NCBI RefSeq assembly: GCF_027923465.1
Contig: NZ_BRLB01000001.1
Location: forward strand, 558,001-622,000
Source of the DNA: Vallitalea longa
Lineage (GTDB): Bacteria > Bacillota > Clostridia > Lachnospirales > Vallitaleaceae
Length of the DNA: 64,000 nt
Direction: 5' to 3'
Within the stretch, counting starts at the first letter, position 1. The number at the start of each line of letters is the position of its first letter. The notes beneath the pieces are model-generated. The model did not search any database. It was not told the DNA's origin and worked only from the letters and a program-made list of their open reading frames with translations. Position numbers and translations under genes: made by a program. Below, piece by piece: positions 47,440 to 56,693 of this stretch.

Positions 47440-48163
47440 TTTAACCCCATTGCTTGACGTTGTTTTAATATTACTTTTTGCATTTATGTTAAATGTGAAT
47501 GCTACTAATTCTGAGAAAGATAGCGAACTTAATGGTGAGCAACAAATAAATAGTGAGTTACAGTCTACAATAGAAGAAAAAGACGAACAAATAGCTAAGT
47601 TAGAAAATAATATTATAGAACTTAAAAATAAAGTTGATAATCTAAGTAAGGATATGGACGAAATCTCTTTTGATATCGCTAATGAAAGAGAGACGTTAAT
47701 GACCGTATCTAATAATATGGCTGAATGGTTTACTAATAATAAACACACATTAGAAGAATTAGCTGATAGTGAAGATATAGGAAAATTGGCTGATGATGAT
47801 TCCATACTTGAACAAATACACAAATATGAAACAATATCAAAAAAATATTTCTTTATTGATATTAAACTAAAATCCAATAAAAACAAGTTCTTTATTAATG
47901 GAAAAGATACCAATACTTATATTGCACTAGAAGAAATGACATCTGTTGAATCTAAGGAAAACAAAAAAGAACAAATAAAAGATATAATCGAAAAGATTAT
48001 TGACGATAGAGAAGGTGGCTATACTTTTATACTAATTACATTAAGTGAAGAGGACCATGTATATAGATATGCATTCAATTTAGTTTGGGATGCTATAAAA
48101 GAACTGCAACAAAAACATGGTACAGATAAAATATTTAAGACTAAATACGTTTTACAAAATTAA
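47417..48163 (+). CDS. ExbD/MotB-like partner with coiled coil
   Basis: About 248 residues. N-terminal membrane segment 'LDLTPLLDVVLILLFAFM' (about 5-22) with the Asp typical of ExbD/TolR proton-carrying helices, then a coiled coil (about 35-95, Glu/Lys/Leu-rich), then a soluble C-terminal domain ('FFIDIKLKSNKNKFFING', 'VYRYAFNLVWDAIKEL') of ExbD-like layout. No OmpA-like peptidoglycan-binding motif was recognised. ATG 47417 with AAAGGTG 6 nt upstream is preferred to the GTG at 47408. It pairs with the channel protein upstream. Confidence 0.75.
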   Translation: MNQKTFLDLTPLLDVVLILLFAFMLNVNATNSEKDSELNGEQQINSELQSTIEEKDEQIAKLENNIIELKNKVDNLSKDMDEISFDIANERETLMTVSNNMAEWFTNNKHTLEELADSEDIGKLADDDSILEQIHKYETISKKYFFIDIKLKSNKNKFFINGKDTNTYIALEEMTSVESKENKKEQIKDIIEKIIDDREGGYTFILITLSEEDHVYRYAFNLVWDAIKELQQKHGTDKIFKTKYVLQN

Positions 48164-48183
48164 TTGAAAAGGAGAATTTCAAA

Positions 48184-48576
48184 ATGTCACAAGGCAGAAG
48201 AAAAAAAAGAAAAGGTAAATTATTCTTAACTCTAATAATACTAGGGTTACTGGTTTTTCTAGGAGCTGATAATTTTGGGTTTAATTGGTTCAACTTCAAG
48301 ATTGATTTAAATAATTCTTCTAATACTGCACAATCCAACAGTAGTAATAATCAAGAGAATGACTACATTAATATTGTTGTTAAAGATGATATAATTACAT
48401 TCAATGATAAGGCAATCAGTATAGATGACCTTGAGTCAAAATTAGCTAAATTAGATCCTGAAAATACCACAATCAATCTTATGGACAATGGAGCTTATAA
48501 TGAAACTTTTACCAAAATAGAAAATTTATTAAACAATAAGAATCTCCAAACGATAACATCAACAATAATAGAATAA
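48184..48576 (+). CDS. Single-pass protein with ExbD-like outer domain
   Basis: 130 residues: a strongly basic start (SQGRRKKRKGK), one membrane segment (about 13-27), an Asn/Ser linker, then 'VVKDDIITFNDKAISIDDLE' and a short alpha/beta domain reminiscent of the ExbD/TolR periplasmic domain. Its membrane helix lacks the Asp that carries protons, so it may be an accessory protein rather than a channel subunit. AAAGGAG precedes the ATG; 20 bp after the previous gene. Function not recognised. Confidence 0.6.
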   Translation: MSQGRRKKRKGKLFLTLIILGLLVFLGADNFGFNWFNFKIDLNNSSNTAQSNSSNNQENDYINIVVKDDIITFNDKAISIDDLESKLAKLDPENTTINLMDNGAYNETFTKIENLLNNKNLQTITSTIIE

Positions 48577-48722
48577 TACAAATTATATATTGCATATACC
48601 TTTATATAAGATGAACTAATTATATGATATATTTACAATCCACCCCAAAAATAGCAAAACATATAGTATTAATCAAAAAATTAGTGTACAATATAATTAT
48701 AATTATCTGAGGAGGGAAACGT

Positions 48723-49583
48723 ATGAACGTAAAAATTATAACAGACAGCGCATGTGATTTACCTGACGATATTATTAGTAAATTTGATATAGACGTTTTT
48801 CCATTAATGGTTTATATGAATGATAAAGAATATAGAGATAACGTAGATGTTAAACCTGCAGAACTTTTTAAATATATGCGTGCAGGTGGTGTAGCGAAAA
48901 CAGCTCAAGCCACTTATGAAAGTATTCATTCCATGTTCAAGAAATATGCTACTTCTAATGAGCCATGTATCTATATAGCCTTTTCTTCAGAACTATCTGG
49001 TACTTTTCAGACTGCTAAAATAGTTGAACAAGATATTAAAGAAGAATACCCTGATTTTGATTTAACTGTTATCGACTCCAAAGCCGCTTCTTTAGGTTTT
49101 GGTTTAATAGTTTATCTAACTGCACTACAAGCAAAAAAAGGCGTTCAAAAAGAAGAGCTTATAGAAAAGGTATACTATTATAAAGAACACATGGAACATA
49201 TATTTACCGTAGATGATCTAGAATATCTCTATAGGGGTGGTCGTGTTTCAAAAACAGCTGCTGTACTTGGAACAGTACTTAATATTAAACCGATCCTTGA
49301 TGTAGAAGATGGTAAATTGATTCCTATTGAAAAAGTAAGAGGAAGAAAAAAATCCATCAGCAGAATGATTGAAATAACTGAAAAGCGCGGTGACAGACTC
49401 GGTGAACAGATTGTTGCCATAAATCATGCTGATGATATTGAAACAGCTCTAACAATAAAAGATAAGCTGCAAGAGAAATTTGGTATCAAAGAATTTGTAA
49501 TAAGAGATGTTGGATGTGCAATAGGTGCTCATTCGGGACCAGGTACATTATCTATATTCTTCTTAAATAAATTAGATGATTAA
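48723..49583 (+). CDS. DegV family fatty-acid-binding protein
   Basis: 286 residues with the DegV hallmarks: 'IITDSACDLPDDI' at the N terminus, 'FSSELSGTFQTA' (about 87-98) and the C-terminal 'CAIGAHSGPGTLSIFF'. Members bind fatty acids and serve as FakB subunits that deliver them to the FakA kinase. No fakA gene is near. GAGGAGG precedes the ATG and a clear terminator follows. Confidence 0.92.
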   Translation: MNVKIITDSACDLPDDIISKFDIDVFPLMVYMNDKEYRDNVDVKPAELFKYMRAGGVAKTAQATYESIHSMFKKYATSNEPCIYIAFSSELSGTFQTAKIVEQDIKEEYPDFDLTVIDSKAASLGFGLIVYLTALQAKKGVQKEELIEKVYYYKEHMEHIFTVDDLEYLYRGGRVSKTAAVLGTVLNIKPILDVEDGKLIPIEKVRGRKKSISRMIEITEKRGDRLGEQIVAINHADDIETALTIKDKLQEKFGIKEFVIRDVGCAIGAHSGPGTLSIFFLNKLDD

Positions 49584-49596
49584 ACAATATATGCGT

Positions 49597-49627
49597 AAAA
49601 CCTTTAGTTAAAAAACTAAAGGTTTTT
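49597..49627. terminator. Bidirectional terminator after degV
   Basis: Arms AAAACCTTTAGTT and AACTAAAGGTTTT around a short A-rich loop, with a T-tract on the plus strand. It also lies just beyond the end of the minus-strand gene at 49640. Confidence 0.85.
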
Positions 49628-49639
49628 TACTGTTTTCTT

Positions 49640-50668
49640 TTATCTTTTTCCATTCTCTTTAATATGACCATTATTCAGTAGAAATTCATATATTGTAGTG
49701 TTATCGTTTTTACAATCATATGAACTCACACATAAGTAATTTTCTGATAGATAAATATTTCCTGAAGTGTCTAAATAAACATCAACATCAGGTCCATCTT
49801 CCATAGTAACTAAATTAATTCCAATAGTTACTAAATAGGAAGTTTCTATAGAACCAGGGAAATATTTAATTTCATCATAATCAACTATATTTCTCTGTCT
49901 TGTTATATTATCCATAAAAACTGGTAGTAGTGTTTCATTAACATTACATTCCAGAATAACATTACTATAATAATTAACATATCTAGAAGATACCATGTAA
50001 AGATTATGTTCTATAATTTCACCTAAAATATAATTACCGTCAAAAGTATAGTCTTTTACTATTTTGGGTGAATAAATATTATTTAAATCATAAATTTTAA
50101 CATAACATGTACCTCTATTCACATCATAACGATGTTGATACTCAACTGTAGTCTTTTCCTCTTTAGTAGAAACAGGTAATTCACCTAAATGAAATCCGGA
50201 TCTATTTCCAATGATTATCAACTTATCATCGTCAATAAAAATTTCAGATATGTTTGTCTCATGTTTCAAATAGATTTTTGTTATAACTTCTAATTTTTGA
50301 TGATTAGTAGCTACAATATATAATATATTATTGTTAACGATATATATGTACTTATTATCTATTCTTATCACATCCCCTCCAACCATACCTTCATTATCAT
50401 CATCAAAAATCAGATTTTCTCTATCAGATGAGTTATTGAATCCAGTTATATTTCCAGTACTATGAAGTGCATTATTATATACTATATTATCTTGTATTAA
50501 TCTGACAAATTCTTTTTTTGATTTTATTGTAGGTAATTCAAATGAATTGATTTCTTTAATACTATCTACTTCATTTTTCACACATGCAGATTTATTGATT
50601 ATTATATAACTACCTATACTGACCAATACAATCAAAAGCATTCCTATTCTACAAATATTTTTTTTCAT
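49640..50668 (-). CDS. Secreted beta-propeller-like protein, apparently shortened
   Basis: 342 residues with an N-terminal signal anchor (about 1-25). The body has short beta-strand repeats such as 'IRIDNKYIYIVNNNILYIVA' and 'IFIDDDKLIIIGN', then 'YVKIYDLNN.YSPKIVKDYTFDGNYI', in the style of the Firmicutes Beta_propel (PF09826) proteins. Those are usually near twice this length; here the protein stops after what resembles about half the propeller, right beside the degV terminator. It may be a truncated gene or a short family member. Role unknown. Confidence 0.65.
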   Translation of the reverse strand: MKKNICRIGMLLIVLVSIGSYIIINKSACVKNEVDSIKEINSFELPTIKSKKEFVRLIQDNIVYNNALHSTGNITGFNNSSDRENLIFDDDNEGMVGGDVIRIDNKYIYIVNNNILYIVATNHQKLEVITKIYLKHETNISEIFIDDDKLIIIGNRSGFHLGELPVSTKEEKTTVEYQHRYDVNRGTCYVKIYDLNNIYSPKIVKDYTFDGNYILGEIIEHNLYMVSSRYVNYYSNVILECNVNETLLPVFMDNITRQRNIVDYDEIKYFPGSIETSYLVTIGINLVTMEDGPDVDVYLDTSGNIYLSENYLCVSSYDCKNDNTTIYEFLLNNGHIKENGKR

Positions 50669-51004
50669 AGCTGATCCCCTATTATTTTATATTGTTTTAG
50701 ACGATTTTATTATCCATATTGTTCCATATATACTATAATAAACTTCTTTTTTGATTTTTTCCTACTATTGTAAATAATATATTTTTTTGTTTGATATACA
50801 TTTTTTGATATGCATAATACATCTATTTTAGGAGAAATTAATATTATGGTTAATTCATAAAAAGAGCTAAATATATATGATAGTCATAAAATATTTTTAT
50901 GTATTAATCTATAACTTTTTTTGTCGTTGTGCACAAATCTTCCAACATTAAAGAATTAGAAACAAATATTTATCTTGAAAATGAATTAGAGAGGAGTTTT
51001 ATTA
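50669..51004. other. A/T-rich divergent spacer
   Basis: 336 bp between two divergent genes. It ends with the ribosome site GAGAGGAG for the 51005 gene. No further gene or convincing RNA structure was seen; it should hold both promoters. Confidence 0.5.
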
Positions 51005-51184
51005 ATGGAATTAGGAAATTATAATGCTAGTATTGGATGTACGGTAGAAGAGTGTAAGTACCACACTAACAATGATTACTGTTCACTTGATCACATAAAA
51101 GTAGTTAATTCAAGTGAATCCAATTTATCTAATTCAATTAAGACACAAGAAATTACTGATTGCGCTAGTTTTGAAGCTAAATAA
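51005..51184 (+). CDS. Small Cys-cluster protein, DUF1540-like
   Basis: 59 residues. Four Cys at 12, 17, 26 and 53 in the pattern C-x4-C-x8-C-x26-C, with 'IGCTVEECKYHTNNDYCSL' and 'TDCASFEAK', as in DUF1540 proteins found in spore-forming Firmicutes. A metal site is likely. AGAGGAG stands 8-10 nt before the ATG. A terminator follows at 51192-51224. The cellular role is not known. Confidence 0.85.
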   Translation: MELGNYNASIGCTVEECKYHTNNDYCSLDHIKVVNSSESNLSNSIKTQEITDCASFEAK

Positions 51185-51191
51185 TTCAAAA

Positions 51192-51224
51192 ATAGATAAC
51201 CTTGAAATAAAGGTTATCTATTCT
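51192..51224. terminator. Terminator between two convergent small genes
   Basis: Arms AATAGATAACCTT and AAGGTTATCTATT with a 5-6 nt loop; T-rich flank on the plus strand. It serves the DUF1540-like gene and possibly the convergent 51232 gene. Confidence 0.75.
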
Positions 51225-51231
51225 TCATTAA

Positions 51232-51390
51232 TCATTCAAAATCATCAGGATTTAATTCTTTTGCAAATTCATCATAATCATCTGTCGGAGTAGGATTAAG
51301 TTTATTATTCATATTGTAGCTATAATCTGGTACATCTTTATTATAATTGACATTTTTATTTTTATTTCCATTTTCTTCTTTTTTATTCAT
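51232..51390 (-). CDS. Small acidic Asn-rich protein
   Basis: A 52-residue frame with AGGAG about 8 nt before ATG 51390. The product starts MNKKEENGNKNKNVNYNKDV and ends with an acidic 'DDYDEFAKELNPDDFE'. It is hydrophilic, with no signal or Cys, and I recognise no family. Its position, convergent with the DUF1540-like gene and sharing its terminator, and its good ribosome site make it a credible small gene. Confidence 0.6.
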   Translation of the reverse strand: MNKKEENGNKNKNVNYNKDVPDYSYNMNNKLNPTPTDDYDEFAKELNPDDFE

Positions 51391-51563
51391 ATCATTACTC
51401 CTATCATTATTTATTTTATAAAATAGTTATATAAGTATTTTAACCATATATCTTTTCAATATTACATAAATTGTTCTAGAATATTTAAAATCATATTTTT
51501 ATATATAAATACTTATCCCCAAATTAACAGCTTTTCCATAATATAATATAGGAGGTGATTTAT

Positions 51564-52112
51564 GTGAGTCCTTACATTAAGACAGATGAAAAAAAACATT
51601 ACGATATAGATGAAAATCCTAATCAACAACAATATAATCCCTGGAGTGTTTTCCCAGGTCTAAGATTTGATGGTTATTATGAAGGAGAACCTCATCAACA
51701 GAATCCTTATGATTTTAATCCACCGATGCAACAACCAAACTATAATGATAATGACACTAATAATGAAATGCCTAATGAGTATAACAATAATTTTAATCCA
51801 TGGAATGTATTTCCTGCTTTTAGAAATACCCCCCCTAGAAATGAAAGGAATCCTAATCCAAAAAAATCTAAGCCTAGAAGAAAAGATGGTAAAAAGGAAC
51901 CCTCATTAAAATATATTCCTGCACCAGTTATTAAAGATAATATTGGTAAGATAATAAGCACTTATATTCCTGGTTATGGCAGAGTTAATGTTTATATCAA
52001 AGGTATAAATAGAGATGGAATGGTACATTTGGTTATTATCGAACCAGAACCAAAAGACTATATCTACATTCATAATTCAGATATGGTTGGTATCTACCCG
52101 CCAACATTATAA
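51564..52112 (+). CDS. Asn/Pro-rich protein with a duplicated 'NPWxVFP' motif
   Basis: About 182 residues starting at GTG 51564, with GGAGG 8 nt upstream (51551-51555). The N-terminal half is rich in Asn, Pro, Tyr and Gln and carries the repeat 'NPWSVFPGLRF' (about 23-33) and 'NPWNVFPAFR' (about 75-84). A Lys/Arg-rich linker follows (about 90-110), then a C-terminal globular part ('YIPAPVIKDNIGKIISTYIP', 'RVNVYIKGIN', 'GMVHLVII'). The composition resembles spore coat or exosporium proteins, though I do not recognise a family. No signal peptide. A strong terminator follows. Confidence 0.7.
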   Translation: MSPYIKTDEKKHYDIDENPNQQQYNPWSVFPGLRFDGYYEGEPHQQNPYDFNPPMQQPNYNDNDTNNEMPNEYNNNFNPWNVFPAFRNTPPRNERNPNPKKSKPRRKDGKKEPSLKYIPAPVIKDNIGKIISTYIPGYGRVNVYIKGINRDGMVHLVIIEPEPKDYIYIHNSDMVGIYPPTL

Positions 52113-52138
52113 ATTAAGGTATATAATATCATATTAAT

Positions 52139-52169
52139 AAAAAACGTGTGCTTTAGCACACGTTTTTTT
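52139..52169. terminator. Bidirectional terminator before yeiH
   Basis: Arms AAAAACGTGTGCT and AGCACACGTTTTT, 2-nt centre, with T-runs outward on both strands. Confidence 0.88.
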
Positions 52170-52182
52170 CACAAATTATTAA

Positions 52183-53169
52183 TCATAAGATATTCCTAAT
52201 TACCAGAAGACTTCCTGTTGATAAAATAGCAAATAATACTGTTCCTATAATTAATGCTTTTACACCTTTATTTAATATACTTTTTAAATTAACGGATAAT
52301 CCCATAGCTGTCATAGCCATTAATATAAATATCGAGCTTACTTTAGTCAATATATCAGTGATACTAGTTGGAATTATCCCCAATGAATTTATAATTCCCG
52401 CTATTGCAAAATATAGTACATACATAGGAAACTTAGCTTTCTTACTATCAGTTCCTCTCTTGTTGAATGTAAGACTTAAAACTATTGATACTGGAACAAG
52501 CATTAGAACTCTTGTCATTTTAACAATAGTTCCTATTTCTCCAGCTTCATTACCTCTAGCAAATGCAGCAGCAAGAGCATGTGCAACACCATGTAGCGAA
52601 AGTCCTGACCAAGCTCCATATTGAATCGCTGATAAGTCCATTTGGCTAGCTGCTACCCCTGAATAGATTAACACCCCAATTGCACCTAAAAAGCTCACTA
52701 TAGATACTGATATTACTGAGTCATCATCATCTGCACCAATACATGGAGCCATAGCAACTACAGCAGATGCACCACATATACATGATCCAACACCAATAAG
52801 AGTAGATAATTTCTTGTTAACTTTAAATATTTTTCCTAACATCACTGATAAAATTAGAGCCACTGGTACATATACCATAACCATTATTAGTATTTTGGGT
52901 CCCAATTGTAATAATGAATTAATATTTAATTTAAATCCCAGTAAAACTATTCCTACCTTAAGTAATTTTTTCAAAGAAAACTTTACTCCATCATTAAAAA
53001 CTTTTTGTGTCCCTATAGTATTATTGTAGATAATACCTATTATAATAGCTATTGTAAGTGCCTCTAAGTTGATATAGACCTTAAGTGTATCATTTAGTAA
53101 CATTGATGCAATAGAAATAGCTAATACAAAAACAATACCTGGTACATACTTTTTAATCATTTTATCCAT
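52183..53169 (-). CDS. YeiH/UPF0324 family putative sulfate exporter
   Basis: 328 residues, about ten membrane segments. The conserved 'GSCICGASAVVAMAP' (about 127-141) and 'WSGLSLHGVAHALAAAFA' (about 187-204) identify the YeiH family, proposed to export sulfate or related small anions such as those from taurine breakdown. A LysR regulator gene lies 125 bp upstream on the same strand, the usual partner. A GGGAATG-type ribosome site precedes the ATG. Confidence 0.88.
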   Translation of the reverse strand: MDKMIKKYVPGIVFVLAISIASMLLNDTLKVYINLEALTIAIIIGIIYNNTIGTQKVFNDGVKFSLKKLLKVGIVLLGFKLNINSLLQLGPKILIMVMVYVPVALILSVMLGKIFKVNKKLSTLIGVGSCICGASAVVAMAPCIGADDDDSVISVSIVSFLGAIGVLIYSGVAASQMDLSAIQYGAWSGLSLHGVAHALAAAFARGNEAGEIGTIVKMTRVLMLVPVSIVLSLTFNKRGTDSKKAKFPMYVLYFAIAGIINSLGIIPTSITDILTKVSSIFILMAMTAMGLSVNLKSILNKGVKALIIGTVLFAILSTGSLLVIRNIL

Positions 53170-53294
53170 TAATATTCATTCCCTTTTATTTTTTTCAAAA
53201 GTAATTATACCAGTACATACTCATAAGTGGAAATTATAAAAAATTATATTAGCATAAAATTATCTTATATCAAATTAATACGATGTATGATCTC

Positions 53295-54179
53295 TCAATT
53301 ATCTCCTTTGCAAAAACCAATGAAATCATTTATGAAATCATATTGAGACTCATCTAAATATACAAAATTAAATTCTCTAATGATATCAAAATTCTTAATA
53401 GGAATTATTTTTATTGTATTGGCATTTACAGATGCTTTTATTGCCTCTTTTGATATGATAGTACACCCTAAATTAGATTCTACCAGAGATATCAATGCTG
53501 TTATATCACCTATTTCCATATAGATGTTCATATCTTTTAAACTATACCCACTATTAATAAGCTTATTTTCAAAAACTTTCCTAGTTCCTGAACCTTTTTC
53601 TCTTAGAATTAATTTGTTTTTCAACACTTCCTCTATTGTTACTGATTCCTTTGATGCAAATGGATGTAAATAAGAAACTGCCAATACTAATTCATCATCT
53701 CTAAGTTTTTCATAATTAACTTTAGATTTATTAAAAGGTCCTTCAATCACACCTAAATAAATATCTCCGTTATATAGTCTTTTTATTATTGATTCAGTAT
53801 TTTCCACATATAAAATAATATCTGTATTTTCATGTTTTTTCCTATATCTACCGATAAGCTTAGGTAGCACATAACCTCCTATTGTCAATGTAGCACCTAC
53901 GTAATATCTATTGAAGATAGATGATTTATTATGGAGTTCGTATTTAATCAGTTTACTCATTCTATTAACTTCTTCTGCATGATTAAAAAGCAACGTCCCT
54001 TCACTTGTCAACTCCATTTGTTTGCCTTTTTTGTTAAATAACTTTACTTTATAATACTCTTCCAATGCTTTTATATGTTGAGAAACTCCAGGTTGAGTAA
54101 TATTCAAAATATCTGCTGCTTTAGTAAAATTTTTAGTTTTGGCTACTGTAATAAATGTTAATAATTTGAAATCAATCAT
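53295..54179 (-). CDS. LysR family transcriptional regulator
   Basis: 294 residues. N-terminal winged HTH (about 1-60; 'LLTFITVAKTKNFTKAADIL', 'TQPGVSQHIKALEEYYKVKLF') and a C-terminal periplasmic-binding-like co-inducer domain ('YVGATLTIGGYVLPKLIGRY'). It most likely controls yeiH downstream; the inducer may be a sulfur compound, by analogy. GAGGGAATG precedes the ATG. Confidence 0.9.
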   Translation of the reverse strand: MIDFKLLTFITVAKTKNFTKAADILNITQPGVSQHIKALEEYYKVKLFNKKGKQMELTSEGTLLFNHAEEVNRMSKLIKYELHNKSSIFNRYYVGATLTIGGYVLPKLIGRYRKKHENTDIILYVENTESIIKRLYNGDIYLGVIEGPFNKSKVNYEKLRDDELVLAVSYLHPFASKESVTIEEVLKNKLILREKGSGTRKVFENKLINSGYSLKDMNIYMEIGDITALISLVESNLGCTIISKEAIKASVNANTIKIIPIKNFDIIREFNFVYLDESQYDFINDFIGFCKGDN

Positions 54180-54479
54180 GGCATTCCCTCTATTCGATAA
54201 TTAATATTTATTCTATCAATAAATTACTATATTTAAAAGGATTAAAAAAAAAATATAGAAATATTTAATTAAGATAATTGCATAATTACCTTCCAGTAAT
54301 TTCTATATTACAATGTGTTTGATTCCTTTTATCCTTATAAGCTACATATTTTGCGTATAGAATTAAATTAGGAATTATGTGATTATCTCAATATTTATGT
54401 ATTGTATATTACTATGTAATATTATAAAATTAGGTTGTATAATAATAACTAAAAACTCCAAGAAAGGATTTAATAAATT
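54180..54479. other. Divergent promoter spacer
   Basis: 300 bp, A/T-rich, between the LysR gene and the oxidoreductase gene. A ribosome site AAAGGA near 54464 serves the latter. Nothing else was recognised. Confidence 0.45.
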
Positions 54480-55475
54480 ATGAAACCATTGAAACTCGGA
54501 ATTCTAGGTATTTCTCGTCATTTCTTCTTAAGATGTTATCAGCCATTGAAAGATTCTAATAGCATTGAGATTACTGCTATAGCATCACGAAGTGAACAAA
54601 AAGCTAAAGAAGCTGCAACCAAATGGAATATCGACACATATTATAATTCTTATGAGAAATTATTACAAGATGATAATATAGAAGCGGTTTATATCCCATT
54701 ACCTAATCATCTTCATAAAGAATGGATTAAAAAAAGTATTGATGCTAGTAAACATGTTATTTGTGAAAAACCTATTACCTTAAATTCGCAAGAAGCATTA
54801 GAAATTTCTGATTATGCTAATAAAAAGGGTAAAGGTATTAAATTGATGGAAGGTTTTATGTATAGATTTCATCCCAAATGGATAAAAGTCTATCAAATCA
54901 TTGAACAAGGTGAAATTGGAGATGTACTATCAACTCATATTATATTCACCTTTAATAACACTAACCCTAATAATATAAGAAATATTAAAGAATATGGAGG
55001 AGGTTCAATATATGATTTAGGATGTTATGCCGTATCTACAGCTAGATATATTTCAAATTCTGAACCAACTCGTGCTATAGGTGTCGCTACGTTTGACCCA
55101 AATTTCAACACTGATATTCTTACATCTGCAATTATTGACTTTGGTAAATCCAGATGTTTATTTACAATCAGTACTCAATCCTATCCTCAGCAAGAAGTTT
55201 CCATATATGGTACAAGTGGCAAGATTACTATACCCATACCATATAATGACTTCTATGATACCAAAAGCAATATAATTATTGAAACTAGTGTTGGTAAAAG
55301 AAATGTTGAATTCAACCCTGTTAATCAATATCAATTGGAGTTTGAAGCTTTTGCTAAAGCTGTAAGAGAAGATCTTGACGTACCTTTAAACATTAATGAA
55401 AGTATTAATAATATGAAAGTGATTGATGCTATTTTTGAATCTATTGATATGAATAGATGGATAGATATTCAATAA
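54480..55475 (+). CDS. Gfo/Idh/MocA family oxidoreductase
   Basis: 331 residues. Rossmann N-terminal domain with 'LGILGISRHFFLRCYQPLKD' (first glycine loop somewhat unusual, G-I-S-R in place of G-x-G-x) and the family 'VICEKPITL' (about 97-105) holding the catalytic Lys; C-terminal half starts about 125 with 'EGFMYRFHPKW'. 'YDLGCYAVSTARYI' carries the Tyr/Asp active-site region. Such enzymes oxidise or reduce sugars and cyclitols with NAD(P); the substrate is unknown. It stands alone with its own terminator. Confidence 0.88.
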   Translation: MKPLKLGILGISRHFFLRCYQPLKDSNSIEITAIASRSEQKAKEAATKWNIDTYYNSYEKLLQDDNIEAVYIPLPNHLHKEWIKKSIDASKHVICEKPITLNSQEALEISDYANKKGKGIKLMEGFMYRFHPKWIKVYQIIEQGEIGDVLSTHIIFTFNNTNPNNIRNIKEYGGGSIYDLGCYAVSTARYISNSEPTRAIGVATFDPNFNTDILTSAIIDFGKSRCLFTISTQSYPQQEVSIYGTSGKITIPIPYNDFYDTKSNIIIETSVGKRNVEFNPVNQYQLEFEAFAKAVREDLDVPLNINESINNMKVIDAIFESIDMNRWIDIQ

Positions 55476-55497
55476 ACCTCTATTACGCAAAACAATA

Positions 55498-55556
55498 AAA
55501 ATGGATATATTATAATCTCTATAGGCTTGTTAACAGATTATTTATATACCCATTTT
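55498..55556. terminator. Long stem-loop between convergent genes
   Basis: AAAATGGATATATTATAATCT and AGATTATTTATATACCCATTTT pair over about 20 bp with small bulges around a 16-nt loop; A- and T-rich outer flanks allow termination in both directions. Confidence 0.65.
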
Positions 55557-55574
55557 ATTATTTATGAATAGAAT

Positions 55575-56693
55575 TTATGATTTTACATTAACTTCTTGTA
55601 TATATTCTAGTATTTTATTTAATGTGTTCTTCTCATTTTCTTTAACCTTATCAAAATCCATATGTGGAACATACAATGTTTCTAAATAGTCATGTGATTT
55701 CTTAGCATCATGTATAGTTTTAACTGCAGTATCAAGTAATTCTTTATATAATCTATAATCATATTGTAGTACATCAAAATACTGATTGAGAATAGTATAA
55801 TCGATGTATTTATTCATATCAATAATTTTAGAGTTAACAACATCTAGATTGTGGAAATCATTGGTTGTAATAAAGGCTACCCCTAATTCTTTAATAATGA
55901 GATGTTCAAGTTTATTAACAGGATCTATAGGACAATAAAAGGCTTCAACATCAAGACCTCTCTTCATTGCCTCTTCCATAATTAAATGGAGGAGTTTTGA
56001 TGTATAAGTTCCTGGTTCACCAATTATTCTATATACTTTATCATTACAACCTACAACGGAATCCAGATGATTAACGAATCCTTTTGGAGTTATGGCACTA
56101 GCGAATAGTTTTCTAATTTCTCCTACTTTTTCAGATACAGCTACATCTTTAAATACTTTTGTTATTACTTTATCTGCTTCTATATAAACTCCTGATTTAT
56201 TAACTGCATCTTGATGTATTAGAAGAATATCGTTATATAGATTTTTAGCTGCTGCTAAATATTTATATGCACGTTTAAATAATTTACTTACAGCACTATT
56301 GACTTGAAGTATTTGTTTTCTGTTTTTTCTTATGCCTTTTTCATCCCAGTATTCACCTAAATTGATAATGTAATCTACTGCTCCTGGATTTTTCGGATCA
56401 ACTACATGTGGTGAAGTCCCATCAACTATTGCAACTTTTATAGCTGGTATCAATACACCATCTAGCGAATCAGGGTCAGATGAACAATGCAAGTATTCTA
56501 CGCTATAGTTCTTTTCCTCCATAGCTTTACCAATTCTTTTCATATATGTTGATTTGCCAACCCCTGGTCCTCCCTTTAGACAGATAATTCTAGTTGCTTC
56601 CTCTTGACTTAAAATATTATCATAGTATGAAAAAAATCCTTGTGTAGTATTACCGCCAGGAAATAGATGTCTGATTTTACATGTTTTTTCCAT
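55575..56693 (-). CDS. P-loop ATPase of the PRK06851 type
   Basis: 372 residues. Walker A 'LKGGPGVGKSTYMKRIG' (about 40-56) and a duplicated half starting near 215 with 'IIGEPGTYTSKLLHLI', where the second P-loop has lost the usual Gly-Lys-Ser/Thr. Parallel segments 'VEYLHCSSDPDSLDGVLIP' and 'VEAFYCPIDPVNKLEHLII' show the internal duplication. The family occurs in Clostridia and its job is unknown to me. Downstream of the permease gene on the same strand. Confidence 0.8.
   Translation of the reverse strand: MEKTCKIRHLFPGGNTTQGFFSYYDNILSQEEATRIICLKGGPGVGKSTYMKRIGKAMEEKNYSVEYLHCSSDPDSLDGVLIPAIKVAIVDGTSPHVVDPKNPGAVDYIINLGEYWDEKGIRKNRKQILQVNSAVSKLFKRAYKYLAAAKNLYNDILLIHQDAVNKSGVYIEADKVITKVFKDVAVSEKVGEIRKLFASAITPKGFVNHLDSVVGCNDKVYRIIGEPGTYTSKLLHLIMEEAMKRGLDVEAFYCPIDPVNKLEHLIIKELGVAFITTNDFHNLDVVNSKIIDMNKYIDYTILNQYFDVLQYDYRLYKELLDTAVKTIHDAKKSHDYLETLYVPHMDFDKVKENEKNTLNKILEYIQEVNVKS

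Noticed and set aside
47293-47913. 206-codon minus-strand frame opposite the ExbB/ExbD genes
   Set aside because: No ribosome site; Ser/Ile-rich shadow of two overlapping, well-supported plus-strand genes.
46903-48576. Zorya-type anti-phage locus (ZorA/ZorB)
   Set aside because: The channel pair is MotA/ExbB-like but no ZorC, ZorD or ZorE gene follows and no peptidoglycan-binding domain is seen.
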